Positions 37,632 to 50,436 are shown, numbered from the stretch's first letter. The stretch is DNA of 64,000 bases from Aggregatibacter segnis (GCF_003130075.1 NZ_NRCW01000002.1:62001-126000), one strand, 5' to 3'. Program-made: numbers and translations. The notes: a model not told the origin generated them from the letters alone.

Positions 37632-39421
37632 TGAACTTAACGCGCTATTTCAATCAAAACACTTTTCATGCCAAAGACTTGTGGCGGACTTATGCTTATC
37701 TCATAAATAGTGCTGGCGATCAGAAGAAAATTTTAATTCGCTGCCTAAATTTAGCCGCACTTTCCGCTTTATTGTTCGGCATTAGTATCGCCATGCTGTA
37801 TCCATTGCTATTGAATATGGAAATGCAACGTGCGTGGCGTGGCTATTTTTGGCTGTTAATTGTGTTGTTAGTTTGTTCCATAGCGTTGCGGATTATATCG
37901 GAACACTATGACACCAAAGGATTTGCCAATCTCGCCATTGACCGCTTGCGGCTATCCTTAGGCGAGAAATTACGTCGCGTCCCCTTGGTATTATTACAAG
38001 GATTACGCGCAGGCGAAGTGAATAATGCGCTGTTGCAAGGCGTAAATGAAGCCGCTGGTTATGCGTTTACTTTAATGACGACCATTATTTACGCGGTTGT
38101 CGTCCCCGTCGGCGCGGCGATCGGCATAGGCTTTTTCGATTGGCACTTCGGCGTGATTATTTTGCTCGTTTTCCCGCTTGCCGTGCCGTTGTATTTGTGG
38201 CGGCGCAAAGCCTTTCGACGTGGATTTAGCTTTTTAGCCGAAGCCAATGGAAAATTGAAAGGCGAGGCGGTGGAGTTTGTACAGGGATTATCCATACTCA
38301 AATCCAGCGGACAAATTGAAAATCGGCAGGATCGTTTTAATCAAGTAGCGCAAGATGTGGCGGAAATTCAACGGATCGGCACAAAAAAAGGGGAAATACC
38401 GAATTTACTGATTACTTCCAGCGTGCAATTCGGCTTGATTGTGATTGCCTTGTTCAGCGTGGTCGGTGTGATAAATGGCTCGGTGCATTGGTTATTATTT
38501 GCCGTCATGCTGATTATGATCGCGCGGGTGGCGGATTTATTGAATTTCTTCGTGCAAATGTCGTCGTTGCTGGAAATTTTTGTAATTAGCTGCGAAAAGC
38601 TGGATATGCTGATGACGTTGCCCGAGTTAAGTGAAAATACCACGACCGAACAGCCGCAGGATTACAACATTCGCTTTGAAAACGTCGGCTTTACCTATCC
38701 GAATCAAACTGAACCTGTGTTAAAAGCGATTAATCTGACCATTACGGAAAATTCATTAAATGCGTTTGTCGGCAGCAGTGGTTGCGGCAAAAGCACGTTA
38801 TTGAAATTGTTGCTGCGCCACGCTGATCCGCAGCAGGGGCGCATTACTATCGGTGGCGTCGATATTAAACGGCTCAGTCAGGCGCAGTTAATGTCAATGA
38901 TTTCGGTAGTGTTTCAAGATGTTTATCTGTTTCAGGACAGCATTCTAAATAATATTCGCATGGCAAAACCAGACGCCACCGACGAAATGGTAATTGAAGC
39001 GGCTAAAGCGGCGCAATGTCATGAATTTATCCGCGCCTTGCCAAACGGTTATCAAACCCAAGTTTCCGACATCGGCAGCAATTTTTCCGGCGGGGAAAAA
39101 CAACGTCTGGCGATTGCGCGCGCCATTTTGAAAAATGCGCCGATTTTACTGTTGGACGAGCCGACCGCTGCGTTGGACGTGCAAAATGAATTGGCGGTGC
39201 AGCGGGCGTTAAATGTGTTGGTTAAAAATAAAACGATTTTATTGATCGCGCACCGGCTTTCCACCATTGTCGCCGCGAACCAAATTAATGTGCTGGAAAA
39301 CGGCACCATTATCGAACAGGGCACGCAACAACAATTACTCGCCAAGCAAGGGCGTTATTATCAATTCTGGATCTGCCAACAACAAAATAATGGAGCGAAT
39401 CATTGCAAGAATACCGACTAA
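37631..39421 (+). CDS. Fused ABC half-transporter 2 (YbtQ/IrtB-like)
   Basis: Partner of the preceding half-transporter, 596 residues from the ATG at 37631. GGAG lies eight bases upstream and the start overlaps the previous stop, so the longer frame start at 37583 is rejected. Membrane domain at about residues 30-320. ATPase domain with Walker A GSSGCGKST near residue 381, VVFQDVYLF, signature FSGGEKQRLAIARA, Walker B ILLLDEPTAALD and H-loop IAHRLST. The canonical D-loop here contrasts with the altered one in partner 1, so the heterodimer may have unequal ATP sites. Confidence 0.82.
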   Translation: MNLTRYFNQNTFHAKDLWRTYAYLINSAGDQKKILIRCLNLAALSALLFGISIAMLYPLLLNMEMQRAWRGYFWLLIVLLVCSIALRIISEHYDTKGFANLAIDRLRLSLGEKLRRVPLVLLQGLRAGEVNNALLQGVNEAAGYAFTLMTTIIYAVVVPVGAAIGIGFFDWHFGVIILLVFPLAVPLYLWRRKAFRRGFSFLAEANGKLKGEAVEFVQGLSILKSSGQIENRQDRFNQVAQDVAEIQRIGTKKGEIPNLLITSSVQFGLIVIALFSVVGVINGSVHWLLFAVMLIMIARVADLLNFFVQMSSLLEIFVISCEKLDMLMTLPELSENTTTEQPQDYNIRFENVGFTYPNQTEPVLKAINLTITENSLNAFVGSSGCGKSTLLKLLLRHADPQQGRITIGGVDIKRLSQAQLMSMISVVFQDVYLFQDSILNNIRMAKPDATDEMVIEAAKAAQCHEFIRALPNGYQTQVSDIGSNFSGGEKQRLAIARAILKNAPILLLDEPTAALDVQNELAVQRALNVLVKNKTILLIAHRLSTIVAANQINVLENGTIIEQGTQQQLLAKQGRYYQFWICQQQNNGANHCKNTD

Positions 39422-40626
39422 CGCGCCAAGATTGGGCGATATTAACCACGGTCGCTTGCTTTAAATTTATCATTACCGCCTTTTATTTGGTGGCGATGAT
39501 AACGATTTTGCGCAATCAACGAATCGAATTGGAAAAAATCAGTTGGGTTTGGCTGTTGGCGATAGTTGAAGCGGCAAAAGCCATTGTCGCGCCGCTATTG
39601 GAACGTTTTTATTGGCAAAAAGTGGGGCGTTTCAAAACATGGTTGCTGGCAACCAATGTCATTTTCTGCGGGCTGTTTGGCTTGTTGTATTTTTTACAGC
39701 CGGCGCGCGATTTTGATCTTCTGCTGCTTATCTGTGTCGGCTTAACGTTGACCAGCCTGTTTTTCGGCTGTGCCGCGTTAGGTTTAACCTGCGCCTTATT
39801 ACCGCAAAAACAACGCGGCTTCGGCGGCATTATGCAGGTTATCGGCGCGCGCTTGGGCAAAATGCTGGGTGGTGCACTCATTCTACTGATTTATCAGCAT
39901 TATGGCTGGCAAGCCGCAATCGGTACGATGCTGGCATTTTCGTTCGGTTTGTTGGTGCAAATTGCTTTTTATCGCGAACCGACTTTTGCGCCGGCAGCGC
40001 AACAATTCGCGCTGGGTTACTTGTTTAAACGACTGATTAATTTCTGGCGCGAAATACCGTTCGGTCGCCGCTGGTTATTTTTTCTCCTGTTTTCCTGCGT
40101 GCCGTACAGCTTAATGGCGACAATTTTTATCCCAAAATTGACCGCACTTGCGTGGCAACCGCAGCATATCGGCATTTTGCTTTCGGCGATCGTGCCTGTT
40201 GCCGGCGTGATTGTTACGCCGTTCAGTGGTTGGCTGTTACAAAAATATTCGCGCCATTCATTACTGCGCAATACTCTGTGCGGGCAAATTATCTTGATCG
40301 CGATTTTTTATTACTTGGAACCGATTAACCGCGCCGATTTCATTGCTTATCCGATCCTTTTATTTAGCGTGAGTTACAGTTTTTTGTTGCCTATCGTGAT
40401 GACGATGTTATTGGATCGCGCAGTTTTCCCGACCGTTGATACCGCATTGCAGCTTTCTGTTGCGCTGATCGGCGCGTACATTGCCGGTTTTTGCGCGCTG
40501 CGGTTAATCGGCGTGATTGATTATCGCGGTGTGTATGTTGTCGCATTTCTGATGACGCTGATATTGTGGCGCACGGTTGACGGTGTGGTAAAAAACGTGG
40601 TTAAAACCGACCGCACTTTTCGGTGA
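39403..40626 (+). CDS. MFS siderophore transporter, RhtX/FptX/YbtX type
   Basis: A 407-residue polytopic protein with about 12 membrane segments, overlapping the end of ABC 2 by 19 bases. The start is a TTG at 39403 with GGAG seven bases upstream. The first ATG lies inside the first membrane helix, so TTG is preferred. The N-terminal DWAILTTVACFKFIITAFYLV and FGGIMQVIGARLGKMLGG segments resemble the RhtX/FptX family of siderophore permeases and YbtX. In the yersiniabactin locus YbtX sits with YbtPQ, matching this layout. It could pass a siderophore across the inner membrane or export a released ligand. An uptake signal lies at 40141-40149 and another at the 3' end. Confidence 0.75.
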   Translation: MQEYRLTRQDWAILTTVACFKFIITAFYLVAMITILRNQRIELEKISWVWLLAIVEAAKAIVAPLLERFYWQKVGRFKTWLLATNVIFCGLFGLLYFLQPARDFDLLLLICVGLTLTSLFFGCAALGLTCALLPQKQRGFGGIMQVIGARLGKMLGGALILLIYQHYGWQAAIGTMLAFSFGLLVQIAFYREPTFAPAAQQFALGYLFKRLINFWREIPFGRRWLFFLLFSCVPYSLMATIFIPKLTALAWQPQHIGILLSAIVPVAGVIVTPFSGWLLQKYSRHSLLRNTLCGQIILIAIFYYLEPINRADFIAYPILLFSVSYSFLLPIVMTMLLDRAVFPTVDTALQLSVALIGAYIAGFCALRLIGVIDYRGVYVVAFLMTLILWRTVDGVVKNVVKTDRTFR

Positions 40627-40646
40627 TTGGGCGGCGCATTTTGCCG

Positions 40647-40676
40647 TTGGCTTTCCGGCGGCATTTACGCTATACT
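40647..40676 (+). promoter_or_regulatory. Predicted rnpB promoter
   Basis: TTGGCT (40647-40652), 18-base spacer, TATACT (40671-40676), ending nine bases before the first base of the RNA. Confidence 0.55.
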
Positions 40677-40684
40677 GCGCGCCT

Positions 40685-41070
<386 letters not shown>

Positions 41071-41236
41071 TTTTCTTTTCAAAAACATTGTCAAAACCCA
41101 CCGCACTTTTCTCTTTTTTCCAAGAAAACAAACATTTTTTCTCATTGAATTCATTGGCCTACTTGATTTTCCTTTTTTTGTCGCCATTATAGCCAAGCGT
41201 GTTTTTATTACTGTTTTATTTGGGAGTTTTTCATCT

Positions 41237-42106
41237 ATGATGCGCATTTTACTTTTCCTTGCCACCAACATGGCAGTATTGTTGGTTTTTAACATCATTT
41301 TATCGTTAACCGGCATTCAATCTCGTGATGCGAGCGGTTTAATGCTATTTGCCGCATTATTTGGTTTTGCGGGATCTATTATTTCTCTATTGATGTCCAA
41401 AACCATGGCAATTCGTTCTGTGGGGGCTGAAGTGATTCAACAACCGAGAAACGAAACAGAACGTTGGTTGTTGGACACCGTGTATTCACAAGCGGATCGT
41501 GCCGGTTTGCCGCGCCCGGAAGTAGCGATTTATCATTCTGCTGATGTGAATGCGTTTGCCACCGGCGCAAGCAAAAACAATTCGTTAGTGGCGGTGAGTA
41601 CCGGATTGTTAAATAAAATGACCCGTGGCGAAGCGGATGCAGTCTTAGCGCATGAAGTCAGTCACATTAAAAACGGCGATATGGTGACCATGGCGTTATT
41701 GCAAGGTGTGCTGAATACTTTCGTGATTTTCTTATCACGAATCATTGCAAACGTGGTGGCGAACTCCCGCAATCAAGGCAATGAAAGCTCAAGCAATTCC
41801 GGGATCTATTTCTTAGTTTCGATGGTGCTTGAAGTCGTATTTGGTTTCTTGGCAAGCATGATCGCCATGTGGTTCTCCCGCCAACGCGAATTCAGAGCCG
41901 ATGCAGGTTCAGCGAATTTAGTGGGTAAGCAAAAAATGATTGATGCGCTAAAACGCTTACAAAACTTGCATGAACCGGAAGAGCTGGAAGGCTCCACCTT
42001 GGCAGCATTTGCCATTAACGGTAAACGTGGTGGCGGCTTAAAAGAATTATTCTTAAGCCACCCGCCGTTGGAAAAACGTATTGAAGCATTGCAACAGTTA
42101 CCTTAA
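41237..42106 (+). CDS. htpX: Membrane zinc metalloprotease HtpX
   Basis: Inner-membrane quality-control protease (M48). From the ATG at 41237 the protein has 289 residues, starting [15 protein letters not shown] like E. coli HtpX. The open frame upstream runs into rnpB and is ignored. Two N-terminal membrane helices are followed by the zinc motif HEVSH ([12 protein letters not shown]), two further hydrophobic segments and the downstream Glu in [10 protein letters not shown]. It is followed by a strong terminator and usually induced by envelope stress. Confidence 0.95.
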   Translation: MMRILLFLATNMAVLLVFNIILSLTGIQSRDASGLMLFAALFGFAGSIISLLMSKTMAIRSVGAEVIQQPRNETERWLLDTVYSQADRAGLPRPEVAIYHSADVNAFATGASKNNSLVAVSTGLLNKMTRGEADAVLAHEVSHIKNGDMVTMALLQGVLNTFVIFLSRIIANVVANSRNQGNESSSNSGIYFLVSMVLEVVFGFLASMIAMWFSRQREFRADAGSANLVGKQKMIDALKRLQNLHEPEELEGSTLAAFAINGKRGGGLKELFLSHPPLEKRIEALQQLP

Positions 42107-42121
42107 GAGTAAAATTTTAAT

Positions 42122-42152
42122 AAATAGAGGCTTTTTTAAGCCTCTATTTTTT
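42122..42152 (+). terminator. Terminator of htpX
   Basis: Perfect stem AAATAGAGGCTT/AAGCCTCTATTT with TTTT loop and T tail, 16 bases after the stop. Confidence 0.9.
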
Positions 42153-42302
42153 ATCCAAAGAAAATGGCTGAAAAGTTTCAGTTGAAATATAAACGGAAGA
42201 ATAAAGTGCGGTCATTTTTCTCGATAAATCTTCGTTTTATTACGGAATAATTTCCGCGGTCATAGATAAATCGCGTGATTTTCTAAGCAGTTAGTATTAT
42301 TA

Positions 42303-43336
<1,034 letters not shown>

Positions 43337-43355
43337 TTTTGAGTGAGAGATAAGT

Positions 43356-45746
43356 ATGAAATTTAGTGAACAATGGGTACGCGAATGGGTTAATCCGGCG
43401 ATTTCTACGGAACAACTTTGCGAACAAATTACCATGTTAGGCTTGGAAGTTGATGGTGTAGAAAAAGTGGCCGGCGATTTCACCGGTGTTGTCGTTGGTG
43501 AAGTGGTGGAATGCGCACAACATCCTGATGCCGATAAATTACGCGTAACCAAAGTGAATGTCGGCGGTGAGCGTTTGTTAGACATCGTGTGTGGTGCACC
43601 GAATTGTCGTCAAGGCTTGAAAGTCGCTTGTGCTGTAGAAGGGGCTGAATTACCGGGTGATTTCAAAATCAAGAAAACCAAATTACGCGGACAACCTTCC
43701 GAAGGCATGCTTTGCTCGTTCAGCGAACTTGGTATTGAATCTGATGCGAATGGGATTATCGAATTGCCACAAGATGCGCCTATCGGTACCAATCTACGCG
43801 ATTATTTAACATTAGACGACAGCGCTATTGAAATTAGCTTAACACCAAACCGTGCAGACTGTTTAAGCATTGCCGGCGTGGCGCGTGAATTGGCTGTGGT
43901 GAATAAACTTAACGAAAATCCACCGCACTTTGATGTGGTTAAACCGACCATTAGCGATAAAGTACAAATTGATGTTCAAGCTGCCGAAGCCTGTCCGCGT
44001 TATTTATTACGCGTGATTAAGAATGTCAACGTTAAAGCGCAATCACCGATGTGGTTACAAGAAAAATTGCGCCGTTGCGATATTCGTTCTATCGATCCCA
44101 TTGTGGATGTCACGAACTATATTTTGCTTGAACTCGGTCAACCAATGCATGCTTTTGATATGGCAAAAGTAGCACAGCCGGTACAAGTTCGTATGGCAAA
44201 AGAAAATGAAGAGCTTGTATTGTTAGATGGCACCACAGCGAAACTTCAACCGAATACTTTGGTGATTGCCGACCAAAATGGCGCATTGGCAATGGCGGGG
44301 ATCTTCGGTGGTGAAGCGAGTGGCGTGAATGTAGAAAACACAAAAGATGTGATTTTAGAAGCGGCATTTTTTGCGCCATTAGCGATTACCGGTCGTGCTC
44401 GTCAATATGGTTTGCATACAGATTCTTCTCATCGTTTTGAGCGTGGTGTGGATTTCGAATTGTCACGTAAAGCAATGGAAAGAGCGACCGCACTTTTATT
44501 AGAGATTTGCGGTGGTGAACCCGGTGAAATTTGTGAGGTCACTCATGAAGCCCATTTACCAAAACGTCAACAAGTTACATTACAACGTCACAAATTAGAT
44601 GCGTTGCTTGGTCATCATATTGAAACAGAAACGGTAACCGATATCTTACAACGCCTTGGTTTACAGGTTTCTTACGCTAACAACAGTTGGACGGCCGTTG
44701 CGCCATCTTGGCGTTTTGATATTGAAATCGAAGAAGATTTAATTGAAGAAGTCGCGCGTATTTATGGCTATAACAGTATTCCAAATAATGCACCGTTAGC
44801 GCATTTGCGTATGCGTGAACATAGCGAAGCGGATATTGAATTATCGCGTATCAAAGCGGCATTAGTGAGTTGCGATTTTTATGAAGCCATTACTTATAGC
44901 TTTGTTGATCCGAAAATTCAAAGTTTACTACATCCGGAAATTAAGCCATTTATTCTACCTAATCCAATTTCTGTTGAAATGTCCGCGATGCGCGTTTCAC
45001 TATTAACCGGATTGTTATGCGCAGTAAGTTATAACCAGAATCGTCAACAAAATCGTGTGCGTTTGTTTGAATTTGGTTTACGTTTTGTGCCGGATGAAAA
45101 AGCCGAATTCGGCGTACGCCAAGAACAAGTTTTTGCGGCAGTGATGACCGGTTCGAAAGCAAATGAACACTGGAGCGAAAAAGCAGCACCTGCCGACTTC
45201 TATGATTTAAAAGGTTATATTGAAAATTTACTTTCATTAAGTTCTGCTGGAAATCGCGCAAAATTTGTAGCAAAATCATACACAGCGTTACATCCGGGGC
45301 AATCTGCTGCAATTATGTTAGACGGAGAAGAAATTGGTTTTATCGGTCAACTTCATCCGACGATTGCACAAAAAATCGGTATCAATGGCAAGGCATTTGT
45401 GTGTGAAATTTCCATTGCGCATATTTCTCGTCGTGATATTGCGAAAGCAAAAGAAATTTCCCGCTTCCCGGCGAACCGCCGTGACTTAGCCCTTGTGGTT
45501 GCGGATAGTGTTGCAGCAGACGATGTATTAGACGCTTGTCGTGTTGCAGGCGGTAATAAATTAACGCAAGTGAATTTATTTGACGTTTACCAAGGTAGTG
45601 GCGTCGCAGAAGGTCATAAGAGCTTAGCGATAAGTCTCGTGATTCAAGACAATGAAAAAACCCTTGAAGAAGATGAAATTAACGCAGTAATTTCAGCGGT
45701 ATTATCTGAGTTAAAACAACGTTTTAATGCTTACTTGAGAGATTAA
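43356..45746 (+). CDS. pheT: Phenylalanyl-tRNA synthetase beta subunit
   Basis: Non-catalytic, editing and tRNA-binding subunit of 796 residues. Domains in order: N-terminal EMAP/OB-like tRNA-binding domain (about 40-150; [19 protein letters not shown]), B3/B4 editing domain (about 210-375), B5 domain (about 400-470), a catalytic-like core lacking motifs, and a C-terminal anticodon-binding FDX-ACB domain ([16 protein letters not shown] onwards). ihfA starts three bases after its stop, as in other gamma-proteobacteria. Confidence 0.98.
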   Translation: MKFSEQWVREWVNPAISTEQLCEQITMLGLEVDGVEKVAGDFTGVVVGEVVECAQHPDADKLRVTKVNVGGERLLDIVCGAPNCRQGLKVACAVEGAELPGDFKIKKTKLRGQPSEGMLCSFSELGIESDANGIIELPQDAPIGTNLRDYLTLDDSAIEISLTPNRADCLSIAGVARELAVVNKLNENPPHFDVVKPTISDKVQIDVQAAEACPRYLLRVIKNVNVKAQSPMWLQEKLRRCDIRSIDPIVDVTNYILLELGQPMHAFDMAKVAQPVQVRMAKENEELVLLDGTTAKLQPNTLVIADQNGALAMAGIFGGEASGVNVENTKDVILEAAFFAPLAITGRARQYGLHTDSSHRFERGVDFELSRKAMERATALLLEICGGEPGEICEVTHEAHLPKRQQVTLQRHKLDALLGHHIETETVTDILQRLGLQVSYANNSWTAVAPSWRFDIEIEEDLIEEVARIYGYNSIPNNAPLAHLRMREHSEADIELSRIKAALVSCDFYEAITYSFVDPKIQSLLHPEIKPFILPNPISVEMSAMRVSLLTGLLCAVSYNQNRQQNRVRLFEFGLRFVPDEKAEFGVRQEQVFAAVMTGSKANEHWSEKAAPADFYDLKGYIENLLSLSSAGNRAKFVAKSYTALHPGQSAAIMLDGEEIGFIGQLHPTIAQKIGINGKAFVCEISIAHISRRDIAKAKEISRFPANRRDLALVVADSVAADDVLDACRVAGGNKLTQVNLFDVYQGSGVAEGHKSLAISLVIQDNEKTLEEDEINAVISAVLSELKQRFNAYLRD

Positions 45747-45749
45747 ACT

Positions 45750-46046
45750 ATGACATTAACTAAAGTAGAACTCGCCGAGAATCTTATTGAGAAATTCCAT
45801 CTCAGTAAACGTGAAGCCAAGGATTTAGTCGAAAGTTTCTTTGAGGAAATCCGAATTGCGTTAGAAACCGGGAATGACGTGAAATTATCCGGGTTTGGTA
45901 ATTTTGAGTTACGCGATAAATCTTCTCGTCCGGGGCGTAATCCGAAAACCGGTGAAAGCGTGCCGGTTTCTGCTCGCCGTGTAGTGGTGTTTAAACCGGG
46001 ACAAAAATTGCGTAATCGGGTAGAGAAAGTCAAACCGAAAGCCTAA
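45750..46046 (+). CDS. ihfA: Integration host factor alpha subunit
   Basis: DNA-bending protein of the HU/IHF family, 98 residues. The C-terminal arm [21 protein letters not shown] contains the intercalating proline region, and the N-terminal [16 protein letters not shown] is typical of IhfA. Co-transcribed with pheST (three-base gap), so likely expressed from the pheS promoter. A terminator follows. Confidence 0.96.
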   Translation: MTLTKVELAENLIEKFHLSKREAKDLVESFFEEIRIALETGNDVKLSGFGNFELRDKSSRPGRNPKTGESVPVSARRVVVFKPGQKLRNRVEKVKPKA

Positions 46047-46059
46047 TAAGTATAAAAAT

Positions 46060-46093
46060 AAGCTATCAATAATGTCCTTGTTGATAGCTTTTT
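46060..46093 (+). terminator. Terminator of pheST-ihfA
   Basis: Stem AAGCTATCAA/TTGATAGCTT with an 11-base loop and a short T tail, 13 bases after ihfA. Confidence 0.75.
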
Positions 46094-46112
46094 AGTTTGA
46101 GATGTTCTATCA

Positions 46113-46595
46113 ATGCGTGTTTTAAAATCTTTATTGCTTTGTGGTTGTGTGTTGGCGTTAGCTGCCTGTTCCGGCGGATACAAATCCTCGCGCATTAATT
46201 ACAAAGGACAAATTAACGATCCCATTATGGCGATTGCTTTATTAAGCGAACAACAACATGAATGGGCGGGAACCCCTTATGTGCTTGGTGGGCTTGGTCG
46301 TAATGGTGTGGATTGTTCCGGTTTTGTGCAAACCACGTTTTTTGATCGCTTTGGCATAAAATTACCGCGTCAAACCAAAGATCAGGCTAAATACGGACAA
46401 TATATCGAAAAAGCGGATATTCAAACCGGGGATTTAATTTTCTTTAAAACAGGCTTAGGTCCAAACGGTTATCATGTGGGAATTTATGTGAAAGAGGATA
46501 AATTTCTCCATGCCTCAACCAAAGGTGGTGTCGTTTATTCTTCCATGAATAGCGATTATTGGCGCAAAGCCTATTGGCAGGCGAGACGTATTTAA
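46113..46595 (+). CDS. nlpC: NlpC/P60-family lipoprotein peptidase
   Basis: A 160-residue envelope lipoprotein with lipobox LAAC (Cys19) after a hydrophobic signal. The NlpC/P60 cell-wall peptidase domain has the catalytic Cys in GVDCSGFV (near residue 69), His in NGYHVGIYV and a second polar His in FLHASTKGG. Predicted to cut peptide stems of murein (D-Glu-mDAP bond class). It has its own terminator and starts 66 bases after ihfA. Confidence 0.93.
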   Translation: MRVLKSLLLCGCVLALAACSGGYKSSRINYKGQINDPIMAIALLSEQQHEWAGTPYVLGGLGRNGVDCSGFVQTTFFDRFGIKLPRQTKDQAKYGQYIEKADIQTGDLIFFKTGLGPNGYHVGIYVKEDKFLHASTKGGVVYSSMNSDYWRKAYWQARRI

Positions 46596-46616
46596 GTGAT
46601 GTAGAAGAAAAGATAA

Positions 46617-46651
46617 ATAAAAAAAGTGCGTATAAACGCACCTTTTTTATT
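46617..46651 (+). terminator. Terminator of nlpC
   Basis: GTGCGT/ACGCAC stem flanked by A5 and T6; an uptake signal follows at 46671-46679. Confidence 0.75.
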
Positions 46652-46698
46652 TGTATGCACCTCGCACTAAAAGTGCGGTGGTTTTTAGCCACGTTTTT

Positions 46699-47631
46699 TT
46701 ACTTCACTTCTTTAAAGGCAATCATCTCTTGTTCACTGAAATCAGTCTGATCTTCATCGTCAAATTGCATTGGTGTGATATTTTGCTCATCAAATGCAGT
46801 ATCGCCCTCGATACCTTCAAGCGCTTGACCGTGTTTAATGCCTTTAAAGTTGAAAAGTTTCGGATCACATAAATGAGAAAGGGTAATGTTTTGCATAGCG
46901 CTAAACATGGTTTCCAAACGTCCCGGATATTGGCGATCCCAAGTGTTCAACATTTCTTTCACCACTTGTCGTTGCAAATTCGGCTGTGAACCGCACAGGT
47001 TACAAGGAATGATTGGGAATTGTTTCGCAACGGCGTATTTCTCAATGTCTTTTTCTTTGCAATAGGCAAGCGGACGAATCACAATTTGTTTGCCATCGTC
47101 AGAAATCAATTTTGGCGGCATGGATTTTAATTTTCCGCCGTAGAACATATTCAGAAACAGCGTCGCCAACATATCATCGCGATGATGCCCTAACGCAATT
47201 TTGGTTGCGCCAAGTTCGGTCGCTGTACGGTATAAAATCCCGCGACGTAAACGGGAACAAAGCGAGCAAGTAGTTTTACCCTCAGGGATTTTCTCTTTCA
47301 CGATGCCATATGTGTTTTCTTCTACAATTTTGTAATCCACACCTATAGATTGCAAATATTCAGGCAAAATGTGCTCCGGAAAGCCCGGTTGTTTCTGGTC
47401 TAAATTCACTGCCACAATATCGAAATTGACCGGCGCATTTTGTTGCAAATTGAGCAAAATATCCAATAAAGTATAGCTGTCTTTCCCACCGGAAAGGCAT
47501 ACCATCACTTTGTCACCCTCTTCAATCATATTGAAATCGGCAATGGCATTGCCCACGTTGCGGCGTAGGCGTTTTTGTAATTTATTGAAATTGTAACTTT
47601 GTTTCTTTTCTGTTTGGCTTGCTGTATTCAT
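46699..47631 (-). CDS. ttcA: tRNA 2-thiocytidine(32) synthetase TtcA
   Basis: Iron-sulfur, ATP-dependent enzyme that thiolates cytidine 32 of some tRNAs. The ATG at 47631 gives 310 residues ([20 protein letters not shown]), aligning with E. coli TtcA. An upstream in-frame start at 47664 adds 11 residues and neither has a strong Shine-Dalgarno. The PP-loop is [13 protein letters not shown]. The cluster cysteines are in [12 protein letters not shown] and [16 protein letters not shown]. Confidence 0.95.
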   Translation of the reverse strand: MNTASQTEKKQSYNFNKLQKRLRRNVGNAIADFNMIEEGDKVMVCLSGGKDSYTLLDILLNLQQNAPVNFDIVAVNLDQKQPGFPEHILPEYLQSIGVDYKIVEENTYGIVKEKIPEGKTTCSLCSRLRRGILYRTATELGATKIALGHHRDDMLATLFLNMFYGGKLKSMPPKLISDDGKQIVIRPLAYCKEKDIEKYAVAKQFPIIPCNLCGSQPNLQRQVVKEMLNTWDRQYPGRLETMFSAMQNITLSHLCDPKLFNFKGIKHGQALEGIEGDTAFDEQNITPMQFDDEDQTDFSEQEMIAFKEVK

Positions 47632-47719
47632 TGTTTCTATTCGGTTATCTGGAAAGCGGCTCATTATATACGAAGCCTAAATTTTTGCATAAATGAATTG
47701 AAAAACACCGCTAAAACAA

Positions 47720-47760
47720 ACCGCACTTTGATTCTGTAAACCAAAGTGCGGTGCTTTTTT
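47720..47760. terminator. Inverted uptake-signal pair downstream of acnB
   Basis: accgcactt (47720-47728) and aagtgcggt (47744-47752) form a hairpin with T-rich flanks on both sides, 25 bases after the acnB stop. Confidence 0.65.
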
Positions 47761-47784
47761 ATGGTGTTTTTAATTAACAATAAA

Positions 47785-50391
47785 CTACACAGCCTGTTGG
47801 AAAATCACCTCATCTGCTTTTTTAGAATAGCTTAGTAGTTGGTCAAAATTCATGTAGCGATATATGTCGTCTTTTTCATCTTGCAAGCCATTTACATGAG
47901 CCAGATATTCTTCCGGTGTCGGTAGTTTTCCCAGTAAAGCAGAAACTGCCGCTAATTCTGCCGAAGCAAGATAAACCTGAGCGCCTTGGCCTAAGCGATT
48001 TGGGAAATTACGAGTCGAAGTCGAAACCACGGTGGCATTATTAGCCACACGAGCTTGGTTACCCATACAAAGTGAGCAACCCGGCATTTCAATACGTGCA
48101 CCACTTTTACCATAAATGCTGTAGTAGCCTTCTTCCGTGAGTAAGGCAGCGTCCATTTTGGTTGGTGGTGCAACCCATAAACGTGTTGGGATCATGCCTT
48201 GGAACTTGTTGAGCAATTTACCTGCTGCACGGAAGTGCCCGATATTGGTCATGCAAGAACCTATAAACACCTCATCAATACGATCGCCTTGTACTTCAGA
48301 TAATAAGCGAGCATCATCAGGGTCATTCGGCACGCAAAGAATTGGTTCTTTGATTTCATCTAAATTAATGTCGATGATAGCCGCATATTCAGCATCAGGA
48401 TCCGCTTCAAGCAATTGCGGATTATCAAGCCAGGCTTGCATTGCTTTGATTCGGCGTTCAAGGGTACGTTTATCGTTGTAACCTTCTGCGATCATCCATT
48501 TTAATAGCGTAATATTCGAGGTGAGATATTCGATAATCGGTTCTTTGTTTAACCTAATCGTACAGGCTGCCGCAGAACGTTCAGCTGAGGCATCGGAAAG
48601 TTCAAAGGCCTGTTCGATTTTGAGATTTTCTAGACCTTCGATTTCTAAAATACGCCCTGAGAAAATGTTTTTCTTGCCTTGTTTTTCTATTGTCAGCAAG
48701 CCTTGTTGGATTGCGTAGTAAGGAATCGCATGAACGAGATCGCGTAAAGTAATGCCTGGTTGCATTTTTCCTTTAAAACGAACTAATACAGATTCCGGCA
48801 TATCTAACGGCATAACGCCTGTTGCTGCAGCAAACGCGACTAATCCGGAACCCGCAGGGAAAGAAATGCCGATTGGGAAACGTGTGTGTGAATCCCCCCC
48901 AGTGCCGACGGTATCCGGCAACAACATGCGATTAAGCCAAGAGTGAATGACACCGTCTCCAGGACGTAAAGATACACCACCACGATTCATAATAAAGTCT
49001 GGCAAAGTATGGTGGGTAATTACATCGACGGGTTTGGGGTATGCTGCAGTATGGCAAAAGGATTGCATCACAAGATCCGCCGAGAAACCTAAACAGGCTA
49101 AATCTTTTAGTTCATCACGGGTCATCGGACCGGTTGTGTCTTGTGAACCGACAGACGTCATGCGGGGTTCGCAATATTGTCCCGGACGGATACCTTCTAC
49201 ACCACAGGCACGACCAACCATTTTTTGTGCCAAAGTGTAGCCTTTATTGCTCGCCTCGATCGATTGTGGTTTCACAAAGATGTTGCTTTCAGGTAAACCT
49301 AAGGCAGTGCGAGCTTTGTGGGTTAAACCTCGTCCAATAATCAATGGAATTCGCCCACCGGCACGGACTTCATCAAGTAGTACATTCGTTTTTAAACTAA
49401 ATTCGGCTAAAACCTTATCTGTGCCATGGACGCAAATTTTGCCCGCATAAGGATAAATATCAATGACGTCACCCATATTTAACTGACTGACATCCACTTC
49501 AATTGGTAATGCACCTGCATCTTCTAACGTATTAAAAAAGATTGGGGCAATTTTTCCACCTAGTACTACACCACCGGTACGTTTATTCGGGATATAAGGA
49601 ATATCTTCACCGATAAACCAGAGCACGGAGTTTGTCGCTGATTTACGAGAGGAACCTGTTCCCACCACATCACCCACATAAGCGAGTGGGAAGCCTTTAT
49701 TCTTTAATTCATTGAGTTGTTTGATTGGCCCAATTTGAGTGGGTGCATCAGGCACGATGCCATCACGTGGCATTTTCAGCATCGCATTGGCATGTAGAGG
49801 AATATCCGGACGTGACCAAGCATCTTGTGCCGGAGAAAGATCATCGGTATTGGTTTCACCGGAAACTTTAAAGACCGTGACGGTAATTTTTTCGGCAAGT
49901 TTAGGACGAGAGGTAAACCATTCTGCATTAGCCCAAGATTGGAGTACTTGTTGAGCATAAGGATTTCCTTTTTCCGCTTTTTCTTGTACATCATGGAAAT
50001 TATCGAACATCAATAAGGTATGAGACAGTTCAGTTGCAGCTATAGGGGCAAGGGTGGCATCATCAAGTGCATGTAGCAATGGTTCAATATTATATCCCCC
50101 TTGCATTTTACCTAAAATTCTCACCGCACTTTCCGGTGAAATTAGTGGGGTTGTGACTTTTTTGGTGCTGACAGCTGATAAGAATGAAGCTTTTACATAC
50201 GCGGCCTCATCTACCCCGGCTGGAATTCGATTTTCAAATAAATCCAGTAAAAAGTCTTCTTTCCCCACAGGCGGATTTTTGAGTAATTCAATCAGTTCAG
50301 CCGTTTGTACTGCCGTTAAGGGCAGAGGTAGAATCCCCTGTGCAGCACGTTCATCAACATGTTTTTGATAGTTTTGTAGAAAGTCTGACAT
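47785..50391 (-). CDS. acnB: Aconitate hydratase B
   Basis: Citrate-isocitrate isomerase with a 4Fe-4S cluster. The start at 50391 ([19 protein letters not shown]) gives 868 residues, with AGGAG five bases upstream; the longer frame begins with GTG. AcnB order is visible: N-terminal HEAT-like domain, swivel domain, then the three catalytic domains. Motifs include [13 protein letters not shown], the cluster Cys in [15 protein letters not shown], and the CSLCMGNQ pair. A seven-G run lies in the GGDSHT region (plus strand 48894-48900). Second gene of icd-acnB, 45 bases after icd. Confidence 0.97.
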   Translation of the reverse strand: MSDFLQNYQKHVDERAAQGILPLPLTAVQTAELIELLKNPPVGKEDFLLDLFENRIPAGVDEAAYVKASFLSAVSTKKVTTPLISPESAVRILGKMQGGYNIEPLLHALDDATLAPIAATELSHTLLMFDNFHDVQEKAEKGNPYAQQVLQSWANAEWFTSRPKLAEKITVTVFKVSGETNTDDLSPAQDAWSRPDIPLHANAMLKMPRDGIVPDAPTQIGPIKQLNELKNKGFPLAYVGDVVGTGSSRKSATNSVLWFIGEDIPYIPNKRTGGVVLGGKIAPIFFNTLEDAGALPIEVDVSQLNMGDVIDIYPYAGKICVHGTDKVLAEFSLKTNVLLDEVRAGGRIPLIIGRGLTHKARTALGLPESNIFVKPQSIEASNKGYTLAQKMVGRACGVEGIRPGQYCEPRMTSVGSQDTTGPMTRDELKDLACLGFSADLVMQSFCHTAAYPKPVDVITHHTLPDFIMNRGGVSLRPGDGVIHSWLNRMLLPDTVGTGGDSHTRFPIGISFPAGSGLVAFAAATGVMPLDMPESVLVRFKGKMQPGITLRDLVHAIPYYAIQQGLLTIEKQGKKNIFSGRILEIEGLENLKIEQAFELSDASAERSAAACTIRLNKEPIIEYLTSNITLLKWMIAEGYNDKRTLERRIKAMQAWLDNPQLLEADPDAEYAAIIDINLDEIKEPILCVPNDPDDARLLSEVQGDRIDEVFIGSCMTNIGHFRAAGKLLNKFQGMIPTRLWVAPPTKMDAALLTEEGYYSIYGKSGARIEMPGCSLCMGNQARVANNATVVSTSTRNFPNRLGQGAQVYLASAELAAVSALLGKLPTPEEYLAHVNGLQDEKDDIYRYMNFDQLLSYSKKADEVIFQQAV

Positions 50392-50436
50392 AGTCACTCC
50401 TAAATGTTCGAAAGGGAATCAAGCAGTAGAGTAAAG

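Noticed and set aside
48894-48900. Seven-C run inside acnB as a phase-variable tract
   Set aside because: It encodes part of the conserved GTGGDSHT motif and is short; the frame is intact, so it is probably only constrained codon use.
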